64,000 nucleotides of DNA from Leishmania donovani (lineage: Eukaryota > Euglenozoa > Kinetoplastea > Trypanosomatida > Trypanosomatidae): NCBI RefSeq assembly GCF_000227135.1, contig NC_018261.1:124001-188000 (forward strand), written 5' to 3'. The position numbers were made by a program, and so were the translations under genes. This document shows, one piece after another, positions 52,138 to 63,000 of the stretch. Numbering within the stretch: the first letter of the stretch is position 1; every line of letters begins with the position of its first letter. The notes under the pieces were generated by a model. That model had not been told where the DNA came from and searched no databases. It saw only the letters and a program-made list of their open reading frames with translations.

Positions 52138-54558
52138 GCACGCTGCGACTCCACCGCCATGGCCGAACTGAGGTGGGGCCATCACGGAACGACAGCTGAT
52201 GCCACGCGCTCAGTCAGGGAAGGAGGTGATAGGAAGCACTGTTGTAGGCACTCTCTGCGCTCACCGTCACCAGAGCCGCTCATCGGCTCTTGCAGACGGG
52301 CAGCGCACAAATCACGCCTTCGCGGATGTCGAGGCGGCGATGAAGCCTCAGATGGATGTGCAAACGAGGAGGAGGAGGAGAACTGCCCGCTATCTCGCGG
52401 ATAGCTGGGTGCCAGTGCCAGGAAGGGAGGCCGGCACTTGCATAGCTCGGTGAAATGTACCATGCGTGCGTGTCCCTTGCGTGGTTGCCATCGAGCACCA
52501 CACCGCACCACCACCACCATTACTCCTCCTCCTCCATTCGCTGGCCTTTGTCGTATGCGCACAAGCGCGCGCTTCTACATCGACAAAAGAGGACACCTTT
52601 TTTTCTTCGGGGGAGGCGGGGCGGCAGCATCGATCCCCCGAATAGCTACTTGAGGGAAGGGCCACATGAAGGCACGCCAGACACCTCAGCGCGTTCTCAC
52701 CCTCCGCAACGCGGACGACGCAGGCGCGATACTCTTCTCCGACTCCCACCAGCCCGGCCCTCTTCTCTCCTGTCCGCCCTCGTGGATGGGGGTACAGTGC
52801 AAAACGTGAGAGAGGACGTCTGTGACTGATTCCCATTCTCTCTTCCATCCTCGTGCACCTCAACCTCCCTTGCTCTCACTCTTCCTGCGTTTTCTGCTGA
52901 GGCTTTTCATCGTAAACACACACACACACCAAAACAACAACACGCTCGAGCACAGCAACAGGGGTGGCACGGTCACTTGCACTTGTAGATCTATTTTCTT
53001 TCGTTCTGTTTTTTCTTTTGGAAGAGAAGGTGTGTCGTTGTGTGAGTGCACGGATCACACCGTCCTCGTCTTCGTCCGAGTGCCCTCCCCGCACCTCTCC
53101 CTTGCCACCTTAGGACAGTGCTCCGGCTGTCTTGCCTTCGCTCACTTGACTTCTTGTTCAGTGTGGTTTGGATTTACTGGTGTTTCGCTCTCGTGCGCGT
53201 GTGAGTGAGTGGGTGAGTCTGCTGTTGTTGTTGCGCTTCTCGTTACCGGCTGCTGGTTGCTGCCCAGATCACCACCTCTGTTCCGTTTCCGTGCTACTCT
53301 GTTGCGCCTAATCTCGTCTTCCCGGGCTCTTCCCTTCCCCTCCGGCAGCTCGATTTCGCCACAACCCCCGGGCTGGCAGTGCTTCCGCGTTGCTCGATGA
53401 GTCAGTTGGCTCACCCACCCGCTCCGCTGCTTCCTTCAACTCGCGTTTTTTTTTTGCGGTGAACTCCAGAGTTGGAGAGGTCTGACGTGCAGGGGTACAC
53501 ACGACAAACGAGGGGAGCGAAGGCTACAACGCCCAGCGCCGCACACGCCACCACTTGGGAGGAACCGTTAGGAGGAGGGGTGACTCAGAGCAAGCACGCG
53601 CGCACACACGCACATATATATATATATATCTGCGGAGCAGCATCAACTACGGAGCCGCCAAAGCCTCGTGTTCTCCCTTGGCTCGCCACTCCTGACCTCT
53701 TCTTTCCTCCCCCATCTTCTTCTCTAGGTGAAGCGGCGCCTTCCCCTTTGGCGGAGTGTCTGTCTGTACGACGGCGTACATTGTTGGGTGCCCGTGTGTG
53801 CGTGTGTGGTGTGTGTGGTGTCCCCTGCTGGCGCACGCATCTCTCGTTCTCGCTGCCCTGTTGTCATTCGCTTTATTGTTTTTCGTGTTCGTTTCCTCTT
53901 AGAATCATCCGCACCCTGTTCAGGCCTCGTCACCGTTGTTGCCCTTTTCGTGTTTGCTTCTGTTGTTGTTTTCGGCCCGACACCCCTCCTTCCCCGCGCC
54001 ACTCCTCCCACCACCAAGCCTACGGTACATTGTTGTCTACCTGGGTTTGGTAGTAAAAGCACAGGGCTGTACCGTGCCTGGCATTAGCGTTGCTACGTTC
54101 GGTGCATCATCGAGTCTTCTCGTGGGTGAGTGTGTAAAGCGGTCGGCACGCCGTCGACACCCCCCCTCCCCTCTCCCTCCAACGCGTCGTCCTCCCATCA
54201 GGCCAGACGGCAGCTGTGGAAGGGCGGACTCGACGTGCAAGTCCGTACACAGGCGCGCGCACGGCAAGCGCGAAACGAAGGGAAGACGAAGCGCCGCTCT
54301 CAAGCTCCTTTGGGCGCGTGTTTCTCAAATCGGCGTTCTTCTTTCTGCCCTCGTCTCCCTTCCCCATTCCCTTCATCAGTCATTGTATCGCCTTGGTGCT
54401 TCACACGGCCCTCCCTTCCTTCCTCGCTCGCTCGCTCGGCCTTCTGGCTTCCTGGCCGTTGCGTGAGCGCGTGCTGAGAGATCGCGTCGGTTGCCTGCTC
54501 GCTGCGTGTGCTTCTTTTTGTGAACATCTTTCTTCCCTCCCCCTCTTCCCCCACACTT

Positions 54559-54560
54559 AG
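54559..54560 (+). promoter_or_regulatory. Candidate spliced-leader acceptor AG, channel gene
   Basis: A pyrimidine tract of about 45 nt (TTCTTCCCTCCCCCTCTTCC core, 54508-54556) ends in CACACTTAG, 125 nt before the ATG. Confidence 0.55.
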
Positions 54561-54684
54561 CGGCCTACGCCACCGGCGCGCCTCCCTTGTCAGCGTGGTC
54601 TGCTGGTAGGAGCAGCGGCAGCGGACGAGAGAGCACGGCATCTCCCTCAGCCCGTGTTTTTGCTGCTCAAAGGTGTACACGCAG

Positions 54685-57600
54685 ATGAGCTCGCTCAACA
54701 ACAGTCGAGGGCAGCTGAACCCCCCTCATCATAAATCCCCGCCAACCGTCAAGACACCAGCGCCTCGCCGCGCCGACCCCCATGACGACAGTACGATGCC
54801 GCTGAGTGGCACCATTCAGGGCTCTTACCCGCGACCAGCGCTGCCGCCGCCCCTACCACCGGTGCAGCGCGGCTCTGCAGCCGCAACCGCAGCCGAGGAC
54901 CCGGCTGCCCTCCCTCAGCCGAGCGCAACGGCCCTCAGCGGCGACCTTCCCGCTCTGCCATCCCTATCTCGCACAAGTCGCCCTTCGTCGACGAACGGCG
55001 GTCGGCAGCAGCAACCGGAGCAGCGGTCGGCGACGCCGATAGTGGCCCCTCGTGGAGCCACGCCGGAGCTGCAGAGCACGACCATGAACGCCTCTGCCAC
55101 CGCACGGCGCCCGCCAACAAACCCCCAGAGCCGCAGCGCAGCCAGCACGCCAGTGCCACGCCCATCCCCGCCCCTCAGAGCGAAGGGCGTGACGGCGGAA
55201 GTGTCTCCGTCGCGAGGGAGGTCCGGCGCCGAGGGGCTGTCCCGAAAGACATCCTCTGGTGCGCGCAGCAACAGCAGCCCTGGCGCCTCCACACGCGCGA
55301 GCAAGCGGGATGACGGTGTCGAGGAGCTGATGGAGATTCCGCTGGCCCGCACACAGCCCATCGAGAAGTTCTTTGTAGAATACAACAGCGCCGCCGCAGA
55401 GCGGGAGGACGATGGGCAGCCACGCGATGATAATGAGGTGTTGCTGATGCAGTTTGCCGAGTACACCGATGACGATTCCTTTTTTTCTTCGAGCGACACG
55501 GTCATCGAGTGTGACCCGCAGCGCCTGCGCAGCGACCCACTTCGTCGGCGTGCGGTCGTGTCGGTGCACAACACACTGCAGCTGCGCGCTCTCACCAACG
55601 GCCGGGTGCCGGAGGACATGGTGTGGAACAACGTCACGCGCACCTCATGGCTGTATCAGATCCACAATCGTGCGATCGCCCTGCAGCACAGCTCTTTCTT
55701 TATCTTCCCTGCTCGCTGGACGCCGCGCGTAATGGTGTACAACGTCATGCACCACTGGCTGATGGAGATGTTCATCTTCCTCATGATCCTTGGCTACGCC
55801 ATCTTCCAGGCGACATGGAGCCGTTACACCGCCCCTCCTGGAGGTATGCACAAGCCGGACCACATTATCTGGGCTGACGTGTTCTACACGTGCCTACTGG
55901 GCTTCGAGATCATCGCGCGTCTCTTCGCAAGCGGCGGCATTCTGCACAAGCGCGCTTTCTTCCGCTCCCCGTGGCGCTGGCTGGACACGGCGGTGCTCGT
56001 GCTGAGCATCATGGAGTGCACGTGGTGGCAGGACCTCTGGAACTTCACGGCATGGCGGCTCATCCGCACCATCAAGTGCCTCACATACGTTCCCGCTCCT
56101 GTGCGCATGAAGCTGCTCGCCAAGTCGCTCCTGCGCTCCACGAACCGGCTCATCTACGTGACCATTTTTCTCACGTACTTCATCTTCTTCTTTGGCCTGC
56201 TGGGGCTGCAGCTGTTCGTTGGCACGCTGCACAGCCGCTGCGTCAACACGCTCACCGGCGCCGTCACGTCGCAGGTGTGCCGGAGCGTGGCTACCGGGCA
56301 ATACGGCTTTTACTGGGGCCATCATTGTGGCGTTTTCTACACCTGCCAGGCGGACGCCTTCCCGAATCCGCACTACGATTTCCGCAGCTTCGATGACATT
56401 GGGCACGCGATGCTGTCGGTGTTCCAGATCATGACGTTTCAGGGCTGGAGCGAGCTTCTGCAGGAAACAAACGACGGGCTGGCGATGATGGCGTTCCTCT
56501 ACTACTTCTTCACCATTCTCGTTTGCGCGTGGATTGTGCCGTCCTTGTACCTCGGCGTCTTCCTCGAGAAGATGGACAAGACGAGCCGGCTGTTCGTGCT
56601 GAAGCAGCTGGACTTCTTCGATCATATGCTGACAGAGCAGCGCCAGCGCATGTCGTCCATGGTGCGCCTGAACGACTACGTCGAGCGCGATGAGAACGGT
56701 TTTGTGTCCCACTACCCAGCCTACACGCTCCAGCAGCAGGATGACAAGCGCCTCACCAGTGACGACAGCACCAGCGGCAGCACAGACGACAAGAACATGA
56801 ACGCGCACAGGATAAAGAGTCACCACCGCGCGATTCAGGCGACGAAGTGGACAGACGAGCAGCGCATTCAGTTGCAGCTGGCGCTGACGCGTCAGCGCGA
56901 CGTCGCCGAGGAGGCGGAGCGCAAGCGCCAGCTGCAGCAGGCAGCCCTCGGCGACCTCATTGTCGAAGAGGGCGGCGCGGGAAAACGGCAGGGCACGGGG
57001 AGGCGGGGAGCCTCTCCAGCCGGGGCAGCGTCTGGGTCGGCAACCCAGACCGAGACGTCCCCGCAGCCCACCAAGGAGCGCAGTGAATTTGCCCTCGGAG
57101 GTCGTGTTGGTGCCGTGCAGCACCACCCCGCCGCCTACGCCATTGGCGACTCTCACCAGTCGGACCTCCCCTTTGCGGTTCGGCAAGAGGTGCAAGCGGA
57201 GCAGCTGCGCTTTCTGGACCCGTACACCAACGGTGCGAGCGCCGCAAAGAACGACATGTACAACTCCGCCGCTGCCTTGCGCACCAGCATTGATCAGTCG
57301 CGCACCGCCGTGCCCGGTGGCGGCGCGGAGAGCGCTACCGTCCTGCACAGTCGCCCAGTGAGCAATGCGCGGCCCTCCACCAGGGCACCGTCGGCGCCGT
57401 CGACGAGTGTCATGGTGGCCCGCGAGGCCGCCGGCGTGGTGCCGCACCGCCGCTCGACGTCGGTGCGCGGCGGAACGCTGTCGCGCGCGTCGAGCATGAA
57501 CGGTCGTGGCTCGTTGAGCCGCTTGCACGCCTCAATGACGCAGGTGCCGCAGGCGCCAACGCAGCAGGAGCAGACGGCGTACGTCATCAACGACCCCGAA

Positions 57601-60600
57601 GGCGGCGACTTCGACTACGCCAAGACGCTGGGGCAGAAGATCAACATCATCCGCAACATCGCCCATATGTTCACGGAAGGCTATCCGCGCATCATCTCGC
57701 AGTACCTTTGGGAGCACCGCATGATGCAGCACCGCTACGGGCTCACGCCACTGTCCTACACGAATAAGTACGAGGAAGAGGCCCTGCGCCGGCTGCGTCA
57801 GCGGCGCGCGCAGGAGCGCCGCGAGGAGCGGGAGGAGCTGCGCCGCAGTGGCATGGGGCACCTCATCGATGACGATGAAGATGAAGATGACGATTCGCTG
57901 GCGGAGAAGCCGTGGATGCGCCAGGAGGGGCTGGTACCTGGGAGCATGTCACCCATCCGCATGGCGCGCAACATCCGCGAGAACGCGCCGATCACCGTCT
58001 TCAACTACATCATGTACTCTTTCATCATCGCCAACGCCGTCTTCAACGCGTCGCGCTTCGACACGATGCCGGACTACTGGGAGACGGGCACATTCATCGC
58101 GGGTGTCTGCTTCTCTGTGTTGTTCATGCTGGAGCTGCTCATCCGCCTGCTCGCCCTTGGTCCCGGTCCTTTCTTCACGGACATAGTCATCCTGATCGAA
58201 GCGACGTTCATGGTCACCTCGCTCTTCCAGCTTGGATACAGCAGGGCAAACACGACGTCGCTGTTCAACTGGGTGCGCTTCCTGCGTCTCTTCCGCGTCA
58301 TACCGTGCCGTCCGCTGCGCCGCGTCTCACGGGTGCTCATCCACGGCTTCCCTGACATGGTCTACGCCCTTGTCTTCTTTACACTGTACATGTTTATGTG
58401 GCTGTTGCTGGGCATGAGCTTCTTTGGCAGCCGTATAGGCTGGATCGACTACAACACGAGCGACTACACCACCCGTGGCACATTCGAGACCTTCTCGCAT
58501 GCAGCCTACGCCGTGGCGCAGGCCTTCTCGGTGAACAGAGATCAGTGGCTCTACCTCTCGTGGTCTGGGATGCGGGTGCGTGGGAGCTACACCGTCATGT
58601 ACTTCATCGCCACTGTCTGCGTCGCCTTCATCTTCCGCTTCTTCTTCATTGCGGTAATGACGTGCGCGTGGCAGGCGCAGCAGGAGAAGGAGGACTACTA
58701 CTTTATGTCAGGCAGCAGTCACGGCCGTCGCGGACGCCGCAGTCGCTTCGCGCGGCTGCCATTCTTCGATTTCAGCGTCTGGCGCTCCTTCAAGCACATT
58801 CACGGCGGCTTCGACCGGCGTGACGTGGCGCCTGACGAGATCTACTTCCTGAACGAAGACATGGCGCGCCAGCTGCGCCTCGTGGAGGCCAAAGACCGAT
58901 ACTACCGCGAGCACTATGGTCAGGAAAAGAGCGAGTGGAGCGACATGGGCGAGGGCAGCCAGGTGGGTGGCTCGGACATGTACGGGCCAGATGGTGCGCT
59001 CGTCAACGGCCCGCAGTACGTCAACATCGGCGGCCGTCTGTACCGCCAGCCGAGCCTGCCAGCGACAGAGATGGGCTTCTCGGTGGTCGGAACGCCGCAG
59101 CAGCGTGGGCAACTTCGCTTTGCACGGCACCACCGCGCCGTGCCAGCCACCACCTACGCCGCCGCGCAGCTGCAGAGGCCGGCGGGCGCACACGACGCAT
59201 TACCGGACGAGGTCGTGGGTAGTCGGTCGCTCTCGCGACACAGCCGCCGGAGCATGGCGAACCCGCTGCTGGCCGATCGCCACAGCCTCTCCCCGGCGCA
59301 CCAAGGCACGAGCGTCGGCGGCCCCAGTGTGGCTCGCGTGTCGGACTCCCTCGCAGAGGAACGGGCGAAGAACACGAACATCAGCCTCGTACCGCGGCTG
59401 ACGAAGCTGGGCAATGCCCGCGCCCTTGTCGTCGCCGGCGACGACGAGGCGACCGCCGACTACAGCACCCCCGAGGGCGGCGTGTCGGACGAAGACTTCG
59501 AGCATCTGCTCCTGCCCGGTCCCCGCCTACGCTACAAGAGCACCATGGATGAGGGACGTCGCGTATTCGAGACTTGTCTGGACTGCAACACGCACATGCA
59601 GATGCCGCTGCGCGCGCCGCCAGGTGTGGCGCAGCGCACCGCCGAGGAGCTGCATGCGGAGCACTGCCACATGGCGGCGGTGCGTAGCTCGCAGCAGCTA
59701 GTGCTGAACGCGCTGATCGGATACACCAGGATGCAGGCCGACCACGAGGTGACCCCCACCAAGCGGATGGTGGAGATAGTGCTGGGACAGGCCTGGAGCT
59801 GCGGCATGCTGCTGTTCGACACAATTGAAAACCTGTCTTGCATGGACTTGCCAGAGCAGGAGCGGACGTGGGACCGCATGCTGGAGGCGCTGGAGATGCA
59901 ACAGTGGCTGTTGGGACTGCACGTCGGCGAGGAGCAAGTCGGCCGTGCCACGCTGGCCTACATCCTGGCGAACCAGCAGAGGCAGGAGGCGCAGGTGCGG
60001 GAAAAGAGCTACAAGAACACCTGGGAGGACCGCGTGTTCTTCGTGCTCTCGCCCTCGAACCCGGTTCGGCGGGCGGTGTCGGCTGTGGTTGGCTCGATGT
60101 GGTTTGAGATTGCCGTCCTGTGCGTCGTCTATGCCGCCTCCATCTGCTTGGCTGTCTATGCGCCAGACGAGGGTAATCGCGACTTCGGCGGCAGCTACAA
60201 CAGCGCCAAGTACAAGGTGCTGCACATCCTCGACGACATTTTCTCTATCATCTTCGCAGTAGAGATGGTTCTGAAGTGGATCAGCATGGGGGTCGTGCTG
60301 CCGGTCGGCCGCGCGTACTTCTGGCACCGATGGAACATCTTCGATTTCTTCATCGTGATCATCTCTCTCGTGTCGTGGGGCAGGCCGGACATCTTTCTAC
60401 GCTACCTGAAGGTGATGCGCTGTTTCCGCATTCTGGGGCCGCTGCGGTACTGGAAGTGGGGCAGCAGCAGCATGTCACACGTGGCGCGCGCCATCTGGGA
60501 CAGCATTCCGACCCTGGCGAACGTGTGCCTGCTCATGCTCATGAACTACATTGTGTGGGCCATCATCTTCGTCTCCCTGTTCATGGACAAGTTCAACTAC

Positions 60601-63000
60601 TGCAGCAACGCCAGCATAGTGAACGGCACGCAGTGCGTCGAGGAGGGGTACACGTGGGCGCCAACCCAGCGCAACTTCCGCAACTTCTACGAAAGCCTGT
60701 TGACGACCTTCGAAATCAGCACCGGGGCGGAGTGGATAGACGTCATATACAGCGCCGTCGACTCCCGCTCAGCGCTGCTGTCGCCGCTGCGGAACCAGCG
60801 CCCGTACCTCGGCCTGGTCTTCATCGCATACTACTACGTGTCGCACTTCATCTTCTTCACGCTGTTCATCTCAGCAGTGATTTACTGCTACATGCTCGCC
60901 AAGAGCGCGACGGAGGACGCGACGGGGACAACGATCGAGCACCAGGTCTGGCTGCGCATGCAGGGCATGATTTTTCGGCTGAAACCCAAGGTGCAGCTTC
61001 TGCCCCTGGACACACGAGTCTCCCGCCTGGTCCACTTCCTGATTTCGAATCGCTGGTTCGAGGCGTTCATGGGGCTCATTCTTGTCTTTAACATGCTGAC
61101 CATGTCGCTCGAGTGGTACCAGATGAGCAGCACGCAGAAGACCACGCTCGATGCGTTCCAGTACATCTGGGTCGTCATTTTCACCCTCGAGGTCGTTCTG
61201 CGTTTCGTCGCGCACGGCCTGCGCTTCTTCACGCGCCGGGCCTACTGCTGGGACCTTCTGATCGTTGTCCTCTCCTACATTCAGATCGGCCTCAGCACCA
61301 CGGCCACCAACCGCGTGCCGTTCAACGTGAATGTGCTGCGCATGCTGCGAGTGGGGCGGGTGTTGCACCTCGTGCACCTCGTGCTGCCCTTCTCCACCCA
61401 TCTGACACTCTTCCACGAGGTCCTGAAGGCGTCGGTGCCGGGGCTCATCAGCGTGACGTTCGTGTACATGATCGCCGTGTACGTCTTCGCGATATTGGGC
61501 CTGCACTTCTTGGGCTACATCGTACCCTTCGGTGGCTACATCGATGATAAGTACAACAACTTCGGCACCTTTGTGAACGCGCTTATCATGGTGTTTCGAC
61601 TATCCACCCTACAGAACTGGGCAACGATGCTGCGAGGCAGCTTGGACCGCGGTTACTACTGCGCCCGCGCCAGCAAGCGATGCGGGCCAACGGACTGGGC
61701 GCCGGTGTACTACATCCCCATTGTCATCTGCTTCTTCCTTCTGCTAAGCACTCTGTACATGGCAGTCGTGCTGGACAAGTACGTTGCAGCCGTGCGCATC
61801 TACTCTGCCGTCACCCGGCTCGACGAGCTGCGTCGCTTCTGCCGCCTGTGGTCGAAGAGGGATCCGAACGGCACCATGTGGCTGCCAAGCGCGGTGCTAC
61901 CGGAGCTGCTGGAGGAGCTGCGTCTGCCGCTGGGTGTCAGTGATCGCCGCAACCGCGTTGAGGTAATGCAGCTGCTGCGGGAGTACAACATTCCTGACCA
62001 CAACGGCCGTGTTTACTACTACGAGGTACTGCTACCGCTAGCGCGGCGCGTGATGGCCATCGCATTTCTCGAGGCGGCCGATGCGCACACGGCCGGCAGC
62101 CAGGCTCCGAGAGACATTGCCTGGCACCTGTCGGAGCGCTCGCTCGGAGCGCTGCCGGCGTCCTATGGCACGGTCCGGCCAAGCAGCGTCACGGTAGCTG
62201 AGCATTACGCAGCCGCCCTCCTACAGGCCGCTTTCCGCCGGGACCGCGCGATGCGCGACTATTACATTGCCAAGTCGGAGCTGTGGCGCCGCGGCAGGGC
62301 GGTCTGCGTTGAGCGCGGGCTGCCGTACGACAACTTCGGGTTTGGCAAGACACCGCTGGCGGGCCCAGACCCGCGCGAGGAAGGCATGCGCCGTGGCTTC
62401 AACATTCCGAAGGATGCCACCCTCGCCAACTCCGCCGGCGGCCGTGTCTACGCCGACCCCGTGGCGGCCCGCATCGCCGCGATGCGCGAGGCCATGGGCT
62501 CCCACAAGCGCGCCACTGATCAGGAGCCGCCAACGCTCCTGCCGGCGGTCTACCGCTCTGCGATTTACCCCGAAGAGAAGCGCTTTGGCCCCAACGCCCC
62601 TGGCGCCATCCGCCGCCACGAGCGTCGCGACGAGAAGCTGGAGCGGAAGCGGGCGCAGGAGGAATACGAGAGACAGATGTACGAGCGCAGCACCCGGGGT
62701 TGTCCGGCACGCACAGCTGGCGAGCAAAAAGATAATGAAACCGTCACTGCCGAGGGCGCAGGCGACGTGGACGTGGGCTTAGCTTATAGCAAAGGCACCA
62801 TGGAGCCGCATCCCGCGGCCCGCGGAAATCAATACAACTTAGATCCGATGGACGTCAACTACCAGCCTCCTCTCGGCACAAGTCCGGAGGAGCTGCGACA
62901 GGAAAAGGTGGACCGTCGCCTCAACGCAGCCGCCGCTGCCGCAACGGCCTCAGCAACGCTCGGTGGCATATCGCCTTCCACCACTCCCGAGCAGTACTAA
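54685..63000 (+). CDS. Four-domain voltage-gated cation channel (calcium-channel family), flagellar type
   Basis: A 2771-residue four-repeat channel. Repeat I is about residues 350-640, II 1101-1330, III 1800-2080, IV 2123-2370, each with six hydrophobic segments and a pore loop. S4-like segments carry spaced Arg: AWRLIRTIKCL (I), NWVRFLRLFRVIPCRPLRR (II), FLRYLKVMRCFRILGPLR (III), NVLRMLRVGRVLHLVH (IV). Pore loops are TFQGW (Gln586), NRDQW (Asp1286), TGAEW (Ala2015) and TLQNW (Gln2310) where calcium channels have T-x-E-x-W. The 345-residue N-terminus and I-II and II-III linkers are Ser/Ala/Gln-rich; an acidic run DDDEDEDDD lies before repeat II. An IQ-like stretch (ALLQAAFRRDRAMRDYY, about 2511) follows repeat IV. 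The Trypanosoma brucei relative is known as a flagellar-membrane channel; location here is inferred. The frame starts upstream at GTG, so the ATG at 54685 is used. Confidence 0.9.
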   Translation: MSSLNNSRGQLNPPHHKSPPTVKTPAPRRADPHDDSTMPLSGTIQGSYPRPALPPPLPPVQRGSAAATAAEDPAALPQPSATALSGDLPALPSLSRTSRPSSTNGGRQQQPEQRSATPIVAPRGATPELQSTTMNASATARRPPTNPQSRSAASTPVPRPSPPLRAKGVTAEVSPSRGRSGAEGLSRKTSSGARSNSSPGASTRASKRDDGVEELMEIPLARTQPIEKFFVEYNSAAAEREDDGQPRDDNEVLLMQFAEYTDDDSFFSSSDTVIECDPQRLRSDPLRRRAVVSVHNTLQLRALTNGRVPEDMVWNNVTRTSWLYQIHNRAIALQHSSFFIFPARWTPRVMVYNVMHHWLMEMFIFLMILGYAIFQATWSRYTAPPGGMHKPDHIIWADVFYTCLLGFEIIARLFASGGILHKRAFFRSPWRWLDTAVLVLSIMECTWWQDLWNFTAWRLIRTIKCLTYVPAPVRMKLLAKSLLRSTNRLIYVTIFLTYFIFFFGLLGLQLFVGTLHSRCVNTLTGAVTSQVCRSVATGQYGFYWGHHCGVFYTCQADAFPNPHYDFRSFDDIGHAMLSVFQIMTFQGWSELLQETNDGLAMMAFLYYFFTILVCAWIVPSLYLGVFLEKMDKTSRLFVLKQLDFFDHMLTEQRQRMSSMVRLNDYVERDENGFVSHYPAYTLQQQDDKRLTSDDSTSGSTDDKNMNAHRIKSHHRAIQATKWTDEQRIQLQLALTRQRDVAEEAERKRQLQQAALGDLIVEEGGAGKRQGTGRRGASPAGAASGSATQTETSPQPTKERSEFALGGRVGAVQHHPAAYAIGDSHQSDLPFAVRQEVQAEQLRFLDPYTNGASAAKNDMYNSAAALRTSIDQSRTAVPGGGAESATVLHSRPVSNARPSTRAPSAPSTSVMVAREAAGVVPHRRSTSVRGGTLSRASSMNGRGSLSRLHASMTQVPQAPTQQEQTAYVINDPEGGDFDYAKTLGQKINIIRNIAHMFTEGYPRIISQYLWEHRMMQHRYGLTPLSYTNKYEEEALRRLRQRRAQERREEREELRRSGMGHLIDDDEDEDDDSLAEKPWMRQEGLVPGSMSPIRMARNIRENAPITVFNYIMYSFIIANAVFNASRFDTMPDYWETGTFIAGVCFSVLFMLELLIRLLALGPGPFFTDIVILIEATFMVTSLFQLGYSRANTTSLFNWVRFLRLFRVIPCRPLRRVSRVLIHGFPDMVYALVFFTLYMFMWLLLGMSFFGSRIGWIDYNTSDYTTRGTFETFSHAAYAVAQAFSVNRDQWLYLSWSGMRVRGSYTVMYFIATVCVAFIFRFFFIAVMTCAWQAQQEKEDYYFMSGSSHGRRGRRSRFARLPFFDFSVWRSFKHIHGGFDRRDVAPDEIYFLNEDMARQLRLVEAKDRYYREHYGQEKSEWSDMGEGSQVGGSDMYGPDGALVNGPQYVNIGGRLYRQPSLPATEMGFSVVGTPQQRGQLRFARHHRAVPATTYAAAQLQRPAGAHDALPDEVVGSRSLSRHSRRSMANPLLADRHSLSPAHQGTSVGGPSVARVSDSLAEERAKNTNISLVPRLTKLGNARALVVAGDDEATADYSTPEGGVSDEDFEHLLLPGPRLRYKSTMDEGRRVFETCLDCNTHMQMPLRAPPGVAQRTAEELHAEHCHMAAVRSSQQLVLNALIGYTRMQADHEVTPTKRMVEIVLGQAWSCGMLLFDTIENLSCMDLPEQERTWDRMLEALEMQQWLLGLHVGEEQVGRATLAYILANQQRQEAQVREKSYKNTWEDRVFFVLSPSNPVRRAVSAVVGSMWFEIAVLCVVYAASICLAVYAPDEGNRDFGGSYNSAKYKVLHILDDIFSIIFAVEMVLKWISMGVVLPVGRAYFWHRWNIFDFFIVIISLVSWGRPDIFLRYLKVMRCFRILGPLRYWKWGSSSMSHVARAIWDSIPTLANVCLLMLMNYIVWAIIFVSLFMDKFNYCSNASIVNGTQCVEEGYTWAPTQRNFRNFYESLLTTFEISTGAEWIDVIYSAVDSRSALLSPLRNQRPYLGLVFIAYYYVSHFIFFTLFISAVIYCYMLAKSATEDATGTTIEHQVWLRMQGMIFRLKPKVQLLPLDTRVSRLVHFLISNRWFEAFMGLILVFNMLTMSLEWYQMSSTQKTTLDAFQYIWVVIFTLEVVLRFVAHGLRFFTRRAYCWDLLIVVLSYIQIGLSTTATNRVPFNVNVLRMLRVGRVLHLVHLVLPFSTHLTLFHEVLKASVPGLISVTFVYMIAVYVFAILGLHFLGYIVPFGGYIDDKYNNFGTFVNALIMVFRLSTLQNWATMLRGSLDRGYYCARASKRCGPTDWAPVYYIPIVICFFLLLSTLYMAVVLDKYVAAVRIYSAVTRLDELRRFCRLWSKRDPNGTMWLPSAVLPELLEELRLPLGVSDRRNRVEVMQLLREYNIPDHNGRVYYYEVLLPLARRVMAIAFLEAADAHTAGSQAPRDIAWHLSERSLGALPASYGTVRPSSVTVAEHYAAALLQAAFRRDRAMRDYYIAKSELWRRGRAVCVERGLPYDNFGFGKTPLAGPDPREEGMRRGFNIPKDATLANSAGGRVYADPVAARIAAMREAMGSHKRATDQEPPTLLPAVYRSAIYPEEKRFGPNAPGAIRRHERRDEKLERKRAQEEYERQMYERSTRGCPARTAGEQKDNETVTAEGAGDVDVGLAYSKGTMEPHPAARGNQYNLDPMDVNYQPPLGTSPEELRQEKVDRRLNAAAAAATASATLGGISPSTTPEQY

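Larger units (their letters stand above)
50729..54684. other. Intergenic, 4 kb, with one doubtful frame
   Basis: Apart from the doubtful frame at 51652-52137 I see no gene. There is T8 at 50822-50829, CT-rich tracts (50990-51040, 51440-51495), (CA)n at 52918-52930, (TA)n at 53616-53629, and the strong pyrimidine tract ending at 54556. Confidence 0.5.

Noticed and set aside
55894..57528. 544-codon antisense frame in the channel gene
   Set aside because: Overlaps repeat I and linker of a clear channel; no independent support.
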